64,000 nucleotides of DNA from Neisseriaceae bacterium ESL0693 (GTDB lineage Bacteria > Pseudomonadota > Gammaproteobacteria > Burkholderiales > Neisseriaceae), in the NCBI GenBank assembly GCA_029433475.1, contig JAQTIE010000012.1, positions 1-64,000 of the forward strand, in the 5' to 3' direction. Below, piece after piece: positions 27,200 to 36,016 of this stretch. Under the pieces are notes generated by a model. It worked only from the letters and a program-made list of their open reading frames with translations. It was not told where the DNA came from and did no database searches. Position 1 is the stretch's first letter. Every line of letters begins with the position of its first letter. The position numbers and the translations under genes were made by a program.

Positions 27200-27652
27200 T
27201 TATTCCTCATCATCAGGGATACCACGTTTACGTTTATATGCCCGATGAGCAGCGGCAAAGGCAGCAATGGAAGCACCGATCAGCGCACCCCCAATAAACA
27301 TCGCCACCATATCTACCCGTTTACCCACATCAAGGCTATGCTGAATTTCGGCCACAGTCAGCCGTTGCTGCCCGGGGGCGGCAATACCTTCAATCATGTG
27401 CCGGTCACGGCACAGCGGCATCAACACCTTCTGATCCGCCGCCTGTGGATACAGACGCTGTACATGTGCCTGGCATTGCTGCATTTCTGCCGGTTTCACC
27501 AGATGAAACCAGCCACCCAGATACAGACCGGCCAGCAACAGAACCAGACCGAAAATCACAATCGGAATGGGCGAGCCCCTTTTGGGTAAAGGTTGCGAAG
27601 GTGCTGCCATTGAGCTGGCAGCCTTATTACGGGATTGTTTTTTACGACCCAT
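27200..27652 (-). CDS. Conserved-looking bitopic membrane protein
   Basis: A 150-residue protein. The basic N-terminus is followed by one hydrophobic helix (about 29-48, IPIVIFGLVLLLAGLYLGGW). A periplasmic stretch carries two cysteines (QQCQAHV, PLCRDRH). A second helix is at about 116-134, and the C-terminus KRKRGIPDDEE is charged. I do not recognise the family. It is 55 bp upstream of the YiiX-like gene in the same direction, so they may be co-expressed in envelope maintenance. Confidence 0.65.
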   Translation of the reverse strand: MGRKKQSRNKAASSMAAPSQPLPKRGSPIPIVIFGLVLLLAGLYLGGWFHLVKPAEMQQCQAHVQRLYPQAADQKVLMPLCRDRHMIEGIAAPGQQRLTVAEIQHSLDVGKRVDMVAMFIGGALIGASIAAFAAAHRAYKRKRGIPDDEE

Positions 27653-27773
27653 GACTTACTCTTAAATTTGATTTAAATAACGATAACCCACTAAACAACA
27701 AGTCACAGAAGGCTCTGACACCCCACACCCCTATGACCAGATTCATGCCTGCCGCTGATTTTATCAGCTTTTA

Positions 27774-28625
27774 TCATTCGTTTTGCTGGTTCAGCTGCTT
27801 TAGTTTGATACTGTTTTTGGTTTTGGCCAGCATTTCACTGACATTCTCACCCAGATACAAAGCCAGTCCGATGGTCAGCATATCTACCACCATCAATTGT
27901 AATAACCGCGATACCATCGGCGTATATTTGGCGCTGTCTTCCGATGAGACCACACTGATAACACAATCACAAATCCTGCCCAAAGGAGAATCTGCCGGCG
28001 TCAGACCAATTACCGGCGTACCATTGACTTTGGCAATGGCCACCGCGTCCAGTAAATCCAGAGAAGTACCGGAATACGAAATCACCACCAATACATCCTC
28101 TGCTGACAATACCGAGGCGGCCATTAACTGCACATGACTATCGACATAAGCCACAGTAGACAGACCAAAACGAAACAGTTTATGTTGCGCATCCATGGCC
28201 ACAATACCGGAATTACCGGCACCATAAAACTCAATCCGTCTGGCTTTGGCCATCAGCCGGACCGCCTGTTCCAGATCAGCAACACATAAAGATTTACGAC
28301 TGCCCAAAACCACAGCAGCAGTATTGCCAATGACTTTTTCCAGAATATCCTGCATGGTGTCGTCGCTATTGAGTTCTTCATGCACATAAGGCATACCATC
28401 ATGGCCGATACTGGCTGATAAATCCAGTTTGAATTCAGACAAACCCTGAAAGCCCAGACTGCGACAAAAACGAATCACTGTAGGCTGGCTCACCCCAGCC
28501 TCTCTGGCAATATCCGCCACAGCCGCCTGAACAAACCATTTAGGCTGAGCCAGCGCACACTCCCCCACCTTACGCTCAGCAGCCGACAAACTGACTAATT
28601 TCTGACTGATTACCGCTAACATCAT
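27774..28625 (-). CDS. hexR: RpiR-family regulator, HexR-like
   Basis: About 283 residues from the preferred ATG at 28625 (an in-frame ATG at 28661 exists). The N-terminal helix-turn-helix domain runs ISQKLVSLSAAERKVGECAL to SQPTVIRFCRSLGFQGLSEFKL. A C-terminal SIS sugar-phosphate-binding domain follows (FYGAGNSGIVAMDAQHKLFRFG, then VVISYSGTSLD). HexR represses glucose and Entner-Doudoroff genes and responds to 2-keto-3-deoxy-6-phosphogluconate. The match to HexR rather than other RpiR proteins is by overall likeness. No sugar-catabolic genes are next to it. Confidence 0.82.
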   Translation of the reverse strand: MMLAVISQKLVSLSAAERKVGECALAQPKWFVQAAVADIAREAGVSQPTVIRFCRSLGFQGLSEFKLDLSASIGHDGMPYVHEELNSDDTMQDILEKVIGNTAAVVLGSRKSLCVADLEQAVRLMAKARRIEFYGAGNSGIVAMDAQHKLFRFGLSTVAYVDSHVQLMAASVLSAEDVLVVISYSGTSLDLLDAVAIAKVNGTPVIGLTPADSPLGRICDCVISVVSSEDSAKYTPMVSRLLQLMVVDMLTIGLALYLGENVSEMLAKTKNSIKLKQLNQQNE

Positions 28626-28743
28626 CAATAGGATTCTTTCTATATAGGCTCTAGAGGCCAAAAATAACGCCAGAAAATACAGTAGACATCCATCATTGTC
28701 ACTATAATTCTGGCTTTAATGAGTATTGTTTGGCAGCTTAAAA

Positions 28744-29592
28744 TTAGCTGGCACGGTGCAGCAGAATTTCCAGCACAAACTTACTGCCAAGATAGGCCAG
28801 CATCAGGCTTATAAACGCCACAATCACCCACCAAGCCACTTTTTTGCCACGCCAGGCCTGCGTGTGATGTTTCAGCAGAATAATCAGGTAAATCAGCCAC
28901 GACAACACCCCGAACACCGTTTTATGATTCCATTGTGCCGGTTCGCCAAATACCGCCTCGGCAAACACCGTACCACTCACCACCGCCACCGTCAGCAATA
29001 AAAACCCCGCCTGCAATCCCTGAAACATCAGCTTTTCAATCGCCAGCAAGGGCGGCAGAAACCGCTGCCGCGGCGCCATTTTACGCGCGTGCAGATAATG
29101 ATTACGCACCAGCATCAATACCGCCAGCAAGGTAGTGATACCAAATAAAGCATAAGCCAGAAGTGCCGAAACCACATGCAGCATAAAAGCCGTATTATGC
29201 AAAGGATAAGTCACCGGCTGCCCCGGCAAAAGCCACGCCAGCAACAGCGACACCGTGGTACACGGAAACAAAATCAATTGCAGTCCACGCAATGAACGGC
29301 GCCAGCTACCCAGCCAGTACAACAGCACCGTTAACCAGCTCACCAGACTGAGTGCCGGCCCAAACCCCATCAGCAACACATGCTGCTGCCACACCGGCGA
29401 CCAGATCAACACACCCTGCCATACCAGAATCAGCAACAATAAACCATGCTCATATTTCAGCGAATAATGGGCATCAGTCTGATGCCGCCAGAACCACCAG
29501 GTCAGACCGGTTAAAATTCCATAACACAAAACCAGTAACAACAACCCATCCATGATGTCGATCCAAAAAACCATACGCCCACACAGTCGCAT
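28744..29592 (-). CDS. CcsA/YpjD-like cytochrome c assembly family membrane protein
   Basis: Up to 282 residues with eight hydrophobic helices. The tryptophan-rich core of the CcsA/CcmC/HemX superfamily is visible (HVVSALLAYALFGITTLLA, then KTVFGVLSWLIYLIILLKHH) with conserved helix histidines. YpjD-type proteins are commonly encoded next to ffh, as here, where the genes are divergent. A role in haem handling is known for the superfamily but unproven for this branch. The start may be at 29592, 29574 or 29553; the last (MDGLLLLV) best fits relatives. Confidence 0.85.
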   Translation of the reverse strand: MRLCGRMVFWIDIMDGLLLLVLCYGILTGLTWWFWRHQTDAHYSLKYEHGLLLLILVWQGVLIWSPVWQQHVLLMGFGPALSLVSWLTVLLYWLGSWRRSLRGLQLILFPCTTVSLLLAWLLPGQPVTYPLHNTAFMLHVVSALLAYALFGITTLLAVLMLVRNHYLHARKMAPRQRFLPPLLAIEKLMFQGLQAGFLLLTVAVVSGTVFAEAVFGEPAQWNHKTVFGVLSWLIYLIILLKHHTQAWRGKKVAWWVIVAFISLMLAYLGSKFVLEILLHRAS

Positions 29593-29773
29593 GTAGTGTT
29601 AAAATAAAGCGTTTTTCAGCGCCACCACCTTTTTATCAGGCGGATTTGTGGCGCCATGCCCCATTTTATAACCAAATCGCTGTTTTATCCTACTTTATTA
29701 GTTTTACAAATAATAAACAGCAATTAGATCAATACAAACAGGCTGTAGAGCAATATGGCCGGAGATGGTTTCG

Positions 29774-31132
29774 ATGCTAGACAATTTATCCGATCGTTTC
29801 AGTAAAATCACCAAGACTTTACGCGGCCAGGCAAGGCTGAGTGAAGACAACATCAAAACAGCACTGCGTGAAGTGCGCATGGCCTTATTGGAGGCCGATG
29901 TTGCCTTGCCCGTAGTCAAAACCTTCATGAACTCAGTCAAAGACCGCGCCATTGGCCAGGAAGTCATGGGCAGCCTCACCCCCGGGCAGGCATTTATCGG
30001 CGTAGTCAACGATGCCTTGACTGAACTCATGGGCAAGGAAAACAGCAGCCTCAACCTCGCCGCCGTACCACCCGCAGTAGTACTCATGGCTGGCCTGCAA
30101 GGCGCCGGTAAAACCACCACCGTCGGTAAACTGGCACGGCTTTTGAAACACGACCAGAAGAAAAAAGTACTGGTAGTATCAGCCGACGTATACCGTCCGG
30201 CCGCCATTGAACAATTGAAACTTCTGGCCGAACAAGTCGAAGTAGAATTTTTCCCGTCGCACACCGGCGAAGTACCCGTACAGATCGCCCGACAAGCGCT
30301 GGATTATGCCAAAAAACAATTTTTTGACGTACTGATGGTCGATACCGCCGGCCGGCTGGCGATTGATGAAGCCATGATGCAGGAAATCCAGCAGATACAC
30401 GAAGCCATCAACCCCGTGGAAACCTTGTTTGTGGTCGATGCCATGCAAGGCCAGGACGCCGTCAATACCGCCAAAGCCTTTAATGAAGCCCTGCCCTTAA
30501 CCGGCATCGTATTAACCAAAATGGACGGTGACTCCCGCGGCGGCGCCGCCCTGTCCGTGCGCCACATCACCGGCAAACCGATTAAATTTATCGGTATCGG
30601 TGAAAAAATCAACGGCCTTGAACCCTTCTATCCTGATCGCCTGGCCTCACGCATTCTCGGCATGGGTGACGTCCTGTCCTTGATCGAAGATGTACAAAAA
30701 GGCATTGACGAAAAAACCGCCCAGCAGATGGCCAGAAAACTGCACAAAGGCAAATCATTTGACCTGAATGATTTTAAAACCCAGATTCAGCAAATGCGTA
30801 AAATGGGCGGACTGGAATCCATCATGTCCAAACTGCCGGGCGAAATGGGACAGGCAGCCAAACAAGTACCCGAAGGCACCGCCGATAAAGCCATGTCCCG
30901 CGTCGAAGCCATTATCAACTCCATGACCCCCAAAGAGCGCAGCCACCCCCTGCTGATCAAAGCCAGCCGTAAACGCCGCATCGCCCAGGGCGCCGGCGTA
31001 TCCGTGCAGGAAGTCAACAAAATGCTGAAGCAATTTGAGCAATCACAGAAAATGATGAAATCACTCACCAAAGGCGGCATGGGTAAATTAATGCGCATGG
31101 CCAAAGGCATGAAAGGCATTTTACCGCAGTAA
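29774..31132 (+). CDS. ffh: Signal recognition particle protein Ffh
   Basis: Ffh binds 4.5S RNA and signal sequences and, with FtsY, delivers nascent membrane proteins to the translocon. The ATG at 29774 has GGAG upstream at good spacing and gives 452 residues starting MLDNLSDRFSK. The N domain (1-95) is followed by the G domain with GLQGAGKTTTVGKLARLL, DVYRPAAIEQL, DTAGRL and TKMDGDSRGG. The methionine-rich M domain runs from about 325, with QMRKMGG and a C-terminal MKSLTKGGMGKLMRMAKGMK. A strong terminator follows. Essential gene; nothing odd. Confidence 0.97.
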   Translation: MLDNLSDRFSKITKTLRGQARLSEDNIKTALREVRMALLEADVALPVVKTFMNSVKDRAIGQEVMGSLTPGQAFIGVVNDALTELMGKENSSLNLAAVPPAVVLMAGLQGAGKTTTVGKLARLLKHDQKKKVLVVSADVYRPAAIEQLKLLAEQVEVEFFPSHTGEVPVQIARQALDYAKKQFFDVLMVDTAGRLAIDEAMMQEIQQIHEAINPVETLFVVDAMQGQDAVNTAKAFNEALPLTGIVLTKMDGDSRGGAALSVRHITGKPIKFIGIGEKINGLEPFYPDRLASRILGMGDVLSLIEDVQKGIDEKTAQQMARKLHKGKSFDLNDFKTQIQQMRKMGGLESIMSKLPGEMGQAAKQVPEGTADKAMSRVEAIINSMTPKERSHPLLIKASRKRRIAQGAGVSVQEVNKMLKQFEQSQKMMKSLTKGGMGKLMRMAKGMKGILPQ

Positions 31133-31156
31133 ACCCCCGATTCAACCATACCAATC

Positions 31157-31192
31157 AATGGCTGTCTTTCACCATAAAGACAGCCATTTTAT
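31157..31192 (+). terminator. Intrinsic terminator of ffh
   Basis: Perfect 13-bp arms AATGGCTGTCTTT and AAAGACAGCCATT, followed by TTATTGG. Confidence 0.85.
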
Positions 31193-31326
31193 TGGTTTGC
31201 AACCCTGCAACACATTTTTAGAACAGCCATTTATTTCCCCTGACACACAACACCACGCAGCAGCCAGCACTGGCTGCTGTTTTAGTATCAGTCAATCGCT
31301 CATTTAACCACTGATGCCAGACAGCT

Positions 31327-31459
31327 CAAACCCAAATTTTTTAACCCTAATATTTATAATATAAAAACAATGATTTAAAAATAAGCTAAAAATTTGGGTA
31401 TTTTGAACAGAAACAGAATATTAATTTGATTTATTGGGTATTTTTACGATATGCTTACT
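31327..31459 (+). promoter_or_regulatory. CRISPR leader of array 6
   Basis: A leader copy. It is preceded at 31255-31325 by a shortened cassette segment (a CAGCAGCCAGCACTGGCTGCTG hairpin-like stretch with TTTTAGT) but no recognisable family-A codons, so the cassette junction here sits just after the ffh terminator. Confidence 0.85.
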
Positions 31460-31667
31460 GTTCACTGCCGCATAGGCAGCTTAGAAAAATTGCCTGTCTA
31501 AATCGGCAAAATCAACCTCGTTCACTGCCGCATAGGCAGCTTAGAAATGGCTGAAATTTCATCAATTGATATTGCAAGCGTTCACTGCCGCATAGGCAGC
31601 TTAGAAATACAGTGTTAGTAATGACTCAAACGTATTCTGGTTCACTGCCGCATAGGCAGCTTAAAAA
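31460..31667 (+). CRISPR. CRISPR array 6 (4 repeats, 3 spacers)
   Basis: Repeats start at 31460, 31520, 31580 and 31640 with 32-bp spacers. The last repeat carries the TTAAAAA ending. It is identical to array 3's last repeat and begins the 390-bp inverted twin of 6243-6632. Confidence 0.96.
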
Positions 31668-31868
31668 ATAGGTACCACTGATGTGATCAATTCAGGTAGT
31701 CAGACAAGGTTTGTTGGCTGATTTGTTTCGTCTGCCTGATGCCGATAATGGTGTTATCTAACCAAATATCTGAAGTTACTCACCGTAAAAACTACAATCA
31801 CGGCGGGCAGTTCAAGCCATAGTTTTATGTCACTCAATCGCCAATTTAGCGATTACTGCCATAGCGGT
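31668..31868 (+). pseudogene. Family-A 3' remnant plus terminator between arrays 6 and 7
   Basis: The decayed tail of family A (GTTGGCTGATTTGTTTCGTC, TGATGCCGATAATG) is followed by the CTGAAGTTACTCACC junction and a weak GCGGGCAG...ATAGTTTTATG hairpin segment. By eye it is base-for-base the reverse complement of 6404-6604. Confidence 0.6.
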
Positions 31869-32001
31869 CAGACCCAAATTTTTCACTCCGAATATTTATA
31901 TTATAAAAACAATGATTTAAAAATAGGGCAAAAATTTGGGTATTTTGAACAAAAACAGAATATTGATTTGATTTATTGAGTATTTTTGCGATATGCTTAC
32001 T
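31869..32001 (+). promoter_or_regulatory. CRISPR leader of array 7
   Basis: Leader copy identical by eye to the leader of array 2, in the opposite orientation. Confidence 0.87.
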
Positions 32002-32440
32002 GTTCACTGCCGTATAGGTAGCTTAGAAACGCTAGGGCATTGGTCCAATTCCCTGCCCATGTGTTCACTGCCGTATAGGTAGCTTAGAAAAAAGTGCCAC
32101 TGCGCTCACTGGTTCGTAGCGCGTTCACTGCCGTATAGGTAGCTTAGAAACCTTGAATTTTTTAAAGCGGCTGATGATATTCGTTCACTGCCGTATAGGT
32201 AGCTTAGAAAAATGGGGCGGCGATCAATTGCGGCAATGCGCGGTTCACTGCCGTATAGGTAGCTTAGAAAATGTGAGGTTGATGTCGAATCAATACAAGT
32301 TAGTTCACTGCCGTATAGACAGCTTAGAAATGCGCTGAGTTAGACAGTGTTAATGCGCACTAGTTCACTGCCGTACAGGCAGCTTAGAAACATCATGTAA
32401 AACACAAAGCCCTGAGCCAGCGTCCACTACCGTGTAGATA
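32002..32440 (+). CRISPR. CRISPR array 7 (7 repeats, 6 spacers, plus a degenerate end)
   Basis: Repeats start at 32002, 32063, 32123, 32183, 32243, 32303 and 32363. The first five carry GTATAGG/TAGC, as in arrays 1 and 2. The sixth reads GTATAGACAGC and the seventh GTACAGG. A badly decayed eighth copy (GTCCACTACCGTGTAG) starts at 32422. The first spacer is 33 bp, the others 32. The next 300 bp to 32740 show no gene, only a lone repeat end (GGCAGCTTAGAAA) at 32684-32696. Confidence 0.96.
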
Positions 32441-32744
32441 TATGTAACATGTCAAGTTTTTTGAAGACGTATAAAGTCAGCCAAAAATTATTCTGGATTC
32501 AAAATAGAAAAAACAATCAGTTATACAGTATGCATATATAACTCTTGCTTTTTATAAACAGTAAATGCATAAACAGCAAATTTACGCATCAATGCAATGA
32601 TAATAACCTTTTTTGGCTTTCTGGCTTTTACCAGACGATCAATAAAATCAGGGTACAAATTATGGCAGAACGCAGAAAGCGCTGGCAGCTTAGAAATTTT
32701 TTTATAATAAATTAGATGCTATAAGACAACTTAGAGACACACAA

Positions 32745-32999
32745 GACAAATCATACTCAATTAAGCCAAGTATTCATTAAGCACTTTATGAGCTGTCTGA
32801 CAGCTTTCAAGACATTAGCCATGGCGCTTATGCCGCCGCTTATTCAGTACACACAGAAGATAAAATCTGGCATGAAGCTAAAGTTTTAGAAAAACTACAG
32901 GCTATTTGTATTCTGACTGAACTGTTAAACTTTCTGGTACATACAGAAGCGCGGTTAAATCTGAATCGGAATAAAGACCGTAAAAAAGCTGAAAAATAA
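32745..32999 (+). pseudogene. Broken family-B gene after array 7
   Basis: Reading with one frame correction gives TQL-Q...ALYELSDSFQDISHGAYAAA, then HTEDKIWHEAKVLEKLQAIC, ending LNFLVHTEARLNLNRNKDRKKAEK at the stop 32997-32999. This is clearly homologous to the intact protein at 5416-5688. A 4-bp deletion near 32772 and a CAA-to-TAA type change break the frame, and the N-terminal end is lost. Confidence 0.75.
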
Positions 33000-33090
33000 A
33001 CATGCTAAAACTTGATTCTATCAGGCAGATGATTATAGCCAATGGCTAACCAGAAAAGTTGAGGCTGTACTAAAAAGCACAATATAATAC

Positions 33091-33446
33091 CATCATCATA
33101 AAGGAATTACTATTTCTTCACGTCGCCGAGCCGAGTTACTGACTGAGCTGAAAAATGCAAGTCAGGTGGACAGATAAGGCATTGGCTGACTTAGAATCAT
33201 TGTGCGCTATATCTTTCAGGAGAATCCAGCAGCGGCATTTGATCTTGAAGATTTGGTCTTGAAGATGGGATCTTGAACCGCGTTCAAAATTTATCATCAT
33301 TTCCCTATTTAGGTCGTACTGGATTAGTCTTTAGTACTCGTGAGTTGGTTATCCATCCAAACTACAGGGTAGTCTATCGAATTGATGAGCCAGTAATACA
33401 AATCATTTTAATAGTGCACACAACACAGCAATATCCAAGTGTTTAA
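33091..33446 (+). pseudogene. Broken ParDE/RelBE-type toxin-antitoxin remnant
   Basis: The antitoxin's last codons (SSRRAELLTELKNASQVDR, stop at 33174-33176) overlap the toxin ATG at 33155, as in ParDE operons. The toxin begins MQVRWTDKALADLES. It loses frame by about one base near 33200, resumes as NPAAAFDLED, and is broken again by a tandem duplication (CTTGAAGATTTGGT). It then reads GILNRVQNLSSFPYLGRTG, RELVIHPNYRVVYRID and VHTTQQYPSV to the stop at 33444-33446. The pattern is that of ParE/RelE ribonuclease-fold toxins. It is non-functional as written. The following 280 bp show no gene. Confidence 0.75.
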
Positions 33447-33726
33447 CAACTTTTAAATGACAATAAATAGCTCAAGATAGCGCGCTTTATCGCCACTTGT
33501 TTAGTTATTGTAAAGGGCAGACGTATTTATGGCCTTCATCAGCTCATAAGTGAACAATTTAAATATTTTAAGTAATGGATTTTACAAACTAAATAATCAA
33601 TTTTGGCCTTTGAGTAACATTTAGTATCTTATTTCTTAATTACTCTTTCAAATCATTGAAAAAAATTTAAGCCATCGTTAATATTATTACGCATTCTTCA
33701 AATGTACATGAATAGGAGTAATTGAT

Positions 33727-33951
33727 ATGAAAAAGAAATTAGCTTATTTAACTGCATTGGCTATTTTAAGCACTTCTATGGCTGCCGCCTCTGCTGCCCC
33801 AGCTACACGTTGTATTGGTATTGGTAGCGGCTGTAGCAGTAGCTGTGGTAATGGTGGTAATGGTGGTAATGGTGGTGGTAGTATTAGCGGCGGTGGTAGT
33901 TGGTCATGGCAAAGCCAAGGAGAATGGTCTTGGTCATGGTTATGGCACTAA
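33727..33951 (+). CDS. Small secreted Gly/Ser/Trp-rich peptide, microcin-like
   Basis: A 74-residue precursor with a strong AGGAG ribosome site. The N-terminus (MKKKLAYLTALAILSTSMAA) is a classic Sec signal with a likely cleavage after ASA near residue 23. The mature part carries three cysteines (RC, SGCSSSC), a glycine/asparagine run (GNGGNGGNGGG) and an aromatic tail of alternating Trp-Ser (SWSWQSQ, then WSWSWLWH). I recognise no family. The build suggests a small secreted or surface peptide, possibly antimicrobial. No modification, immunity or export genes are seen beside it. A terminator follows at once, so it is a single-gene unit. Confidence 0.65.
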   Translation: MKKKLAYLTALAILSTSMAAASAAPATRCIGIGSGCSSSCGNGGNGGNGGGSISGGGSWSWQSQGEWSWSWLWH

Positions 33952-33979
33952 TACGCTAAATACCCTTGAGTGTTAACAG

Positions 33980-34002
33980 AAAGCTCCATTACGGAGCTTT
34001 TT
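33980..34002 (+). terminator. Intrinsic terminator of the secreted peptide gene
   Basis: Arms AAAGCTCC and GGAGCTTT with a 5-nt loop, followed by TT. Confidence 0.8.
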
Positions 34003-34040
34003 GACTATCTATCATTTATAAAAATCAGTACAAACCCTTT

Positions 34041-34604
34041 TTATTTACATACCTGATTCGGCTTAATCCCTATCATTCGGCTCAATCTCAATCCTTTTAG
34101 TTCTCTCCTAGTCAGTCCCTGTCGCACGCTCAACCTGTTCTCTACCGTTGCTTTAAGCTTGTTATAGACGTCCCGAAGACTATTCATGCCTTGGCTAATT
34201 GCTTTTGCTGCTCGCTCAAAATAATGTTTTTGCTTTGCAATGCGTTTACTTGCTCTCTCAGTGCCGTTACTTCGTTGTTCAATAGCCTGAGCTGCGCTTT
34301 ATTTTGCCGCATCTGCTCGCAGTCTTCCAAGACTTTCAGTAATATGGTTTCTATCTTGGTCATTATCTATCCTTATGTTTTGGTTAATATCTCGCAATAT
34401 TCGTCCTTCTTCCCCTATGGTTCTGTGTTCTTCGGATTGATAGCCACACACTATGCGCTTTTTGTCTTTCCGATTGCAGTAACTTACTTGTATTCCATTC
34501 GTTTTGTCGCTCAGCATCTCCAGGCTGTTTTGTGTTTCTGTCAATTTCTGAATCTGGTTGCTTAACCTTATATCCAAGAGAAACATTGATATCAACACTA
34601 TCAA
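34041..34604 (-). pseudogene. Helical, probably coiled-coil protein interrupted by one stop
   Basis: The minus-strand frame from 34604 begins MIVLISMFLLDIRLSNQIQK, a membrane anchor followed by a coiled-coil-like stretch. It meets TAA after RLRADAAK (34299-34301), and stays open in the same frame for another ~85 codons (SAAQAIEQRSNGTERASKRI ... RRELKGLRLSRMIGI) to TTA at 34041. A single nonsense change would explain it. I recognise no family. It could be a mobilisation- or phage-type helical protein. If 34299-34604 is a real short gene it is a 101-residue anchored protein. Confidence 0.4.
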
Positions 34605-34689
34605 CGTGATGCTGCTCAGAATCCATACCTATGCAGTATGGTTTTAATATTGTCTGACGCCATTTCTTTTGTGCTGCGTGAATGTCTTC

Positions 34690-34717
34690 GTTTACTGCCG
34701 CATAAGCAGCTTAGAAA
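34690..34717 (+). CRISPR. Solitary CRISPR repeat
   Basis: A lone repeat with two changes (GTTTACTGCC start, CATAAGCAGC middle), no leader and no neighbour at +/-60 bp. It is a relic of a lost array or a seed left by recombination. The stretch 34718-35074 shows no gene. Confidence 0.7.
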
Positions 34718-35074
34718 TATTGAAAAACCGCTGGTTATGGTGTTGATTTTGAATAGCCACAATTTGGAAAACTGGTAAATTTAATGAAAGAAATATCATA
34801 AAGACTGATGCTTAGTATTAATAATCATTCCGACATTAGCGCATTATTCAGCAAGTTTTGGATCAAAGAGTTAAAATTAAAGTATTCACTCATTGCAGAT
34901 AAGACTACAGAAAGCAGTGTGCTTATTATCTGTAATTTTGAACTTATTGAATAATAAACAAGGTTATTTTAAAATCAAAAGTATAATCTTGTAATTTAAA
35001 GGAATTATAATAAATCTGGTCTTACTTTTTTATTTATAAACAAGAGAAAAGCCGGGTAGATCCGGCTTGTTGTT

Positions 35075-35500
35075 TTAAGAAAAGCTGATATTCAGGTGTT
35101 TACCCAATTTTGATGCTGCTTTTTCTAAAAAATCTAATTTGGTATTGTGTCGTAAATCTAATAACCGATCGATCTGCGGGGTGTGGACATTTAACCTGCG
35201 AGCCATCTCGGATTTTTTTACACCTTGTGCGATCATTTCATTAAGTAAAAATACTTTTGCAGTTTCAAGTGCTGGTAATGTAACCGTTTGCTGCGGATTT
35301 TTAATCGCAGAGGGCAGAGGTATTGGTTTGCGTATTTCAATATAACCGTCTAATGCAGTTAATAATCCTTCCAGTGCGTTTTGTTGTGCTGATTCTAGTT
35401 TATCAGCATCAACAATAGACAATGCACCTGGGACATCTGGAAAAGTTAATAAAAAAGTGCCATTGTCGTCTTTTTCCATTTCAAATTCATAAATTAACAT
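35075..35500 (-). CDS. hicB: HicB-family antitoxin
   Basis: A 141-residue antitoxin. The N-terminal ~75 residues form the degenerate RNase-H-like HicB fold (YEFEMEKDDNGTFLLTFPDVPGALS, then ALEGLLTALDGYI). The C-terminal ~45 residues are a helix-turn-helix (VKKSEMARRLNVHTPQIDRLLDLRH) that binds the operon promoter. It neutralises HicA and autoregulates. It follows hicA by 61 bp, the usual toxin-first order. Both genes look intact, unlike the broken toxin gene at 33155. Confidence 0.93.
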   Translation of the reverse strand: MLIYEFEMEKDDNGTFLLTFPDVPGALSIVDADKLESAQQNALEGLLTALDGYIEIRKPIPLPSAIKNPQQTVTLPALETAKVFLLNEMIAQGVKKSEMARRLNVHTPQIDRLLDLRHNTKLDFLEKAASKLGKHLNISFS

Positions 35501-35561
35501 ATATCATTGCTTCCTAAACGAAAGTGCGAAGTAAGCCATTGATGACTTACTCTTTAATTTT

Positions 35562-35747
35562 TTATTTTAGATTTAGATCCTTTTTTATGCGATTCATTAA
35601 ACCAGTTCCAATTTCTTTACTGCCATGATTGGGGAAAATTGAAATCTTGCCATTTAAACGAATCACTTGATGACTTCCTCTGCTTTGTGTTGTGAATTCT
35701 ACACCTTGCTGTATTAACCATCGTTTAAATTCACTGTATTTCATCAC
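35562..35747 (-). CDS. hicA: HicA-family mRNA interferase toxin
   Basis: A 61-residue double-stranded-RNA-binding-fold toxin that cleaves mRNA and tmRNA. The family core is KYSEFKRWLIQQGVEF, followed by RGSHQVIRL with catalytic H26, then ISIFPNHGSKEIGTGLMNRI. The two ATGs at the start are adjacent. The AT-rich region upstream (35748-35880), with ACAAATTTGT and AACAAAACTGTTGT-type symmetric stretches, probably holds the autoregulated promoter. Confidence 0.93.
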   Translation of the reverse strand: MMKYSEFKRWLIQQGVEFTTQSRGSHQVIRLNGKISIFPNHGSKEIGTGLMNRIKKDLNLK

Positions 35748-36016
35748 CCCTCCCTGATTGAATGAATGTATTTTATAACAAATTTGTTTAAATATAAAAC
35801 AAAACTGTTGTATTCATAGAAAATAAAAAGCTTATTGTTTAGTGCAAGTCTTTTTTATAAATTTTTATTTTTATTATGGGTTGAATTTTTTTTCCTATTG
35901 CAACCTGAAGTTATTTTCTTTGTTATATAATATTGAAAATTAAATAAAGTTCGTTGCCGGCTCCGGGCACCAAACAGATTGAAAATACACCATTGATTTT
36001 ATTTTTTATTTCTATT

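Noticed and set aside
35953-35972. GTTGCCGGCTCCGGGCACCA as a tRNA end or attachment site
   Set aside because: It ends in CACCA but no cloverleaf or second copy could be found in the window.
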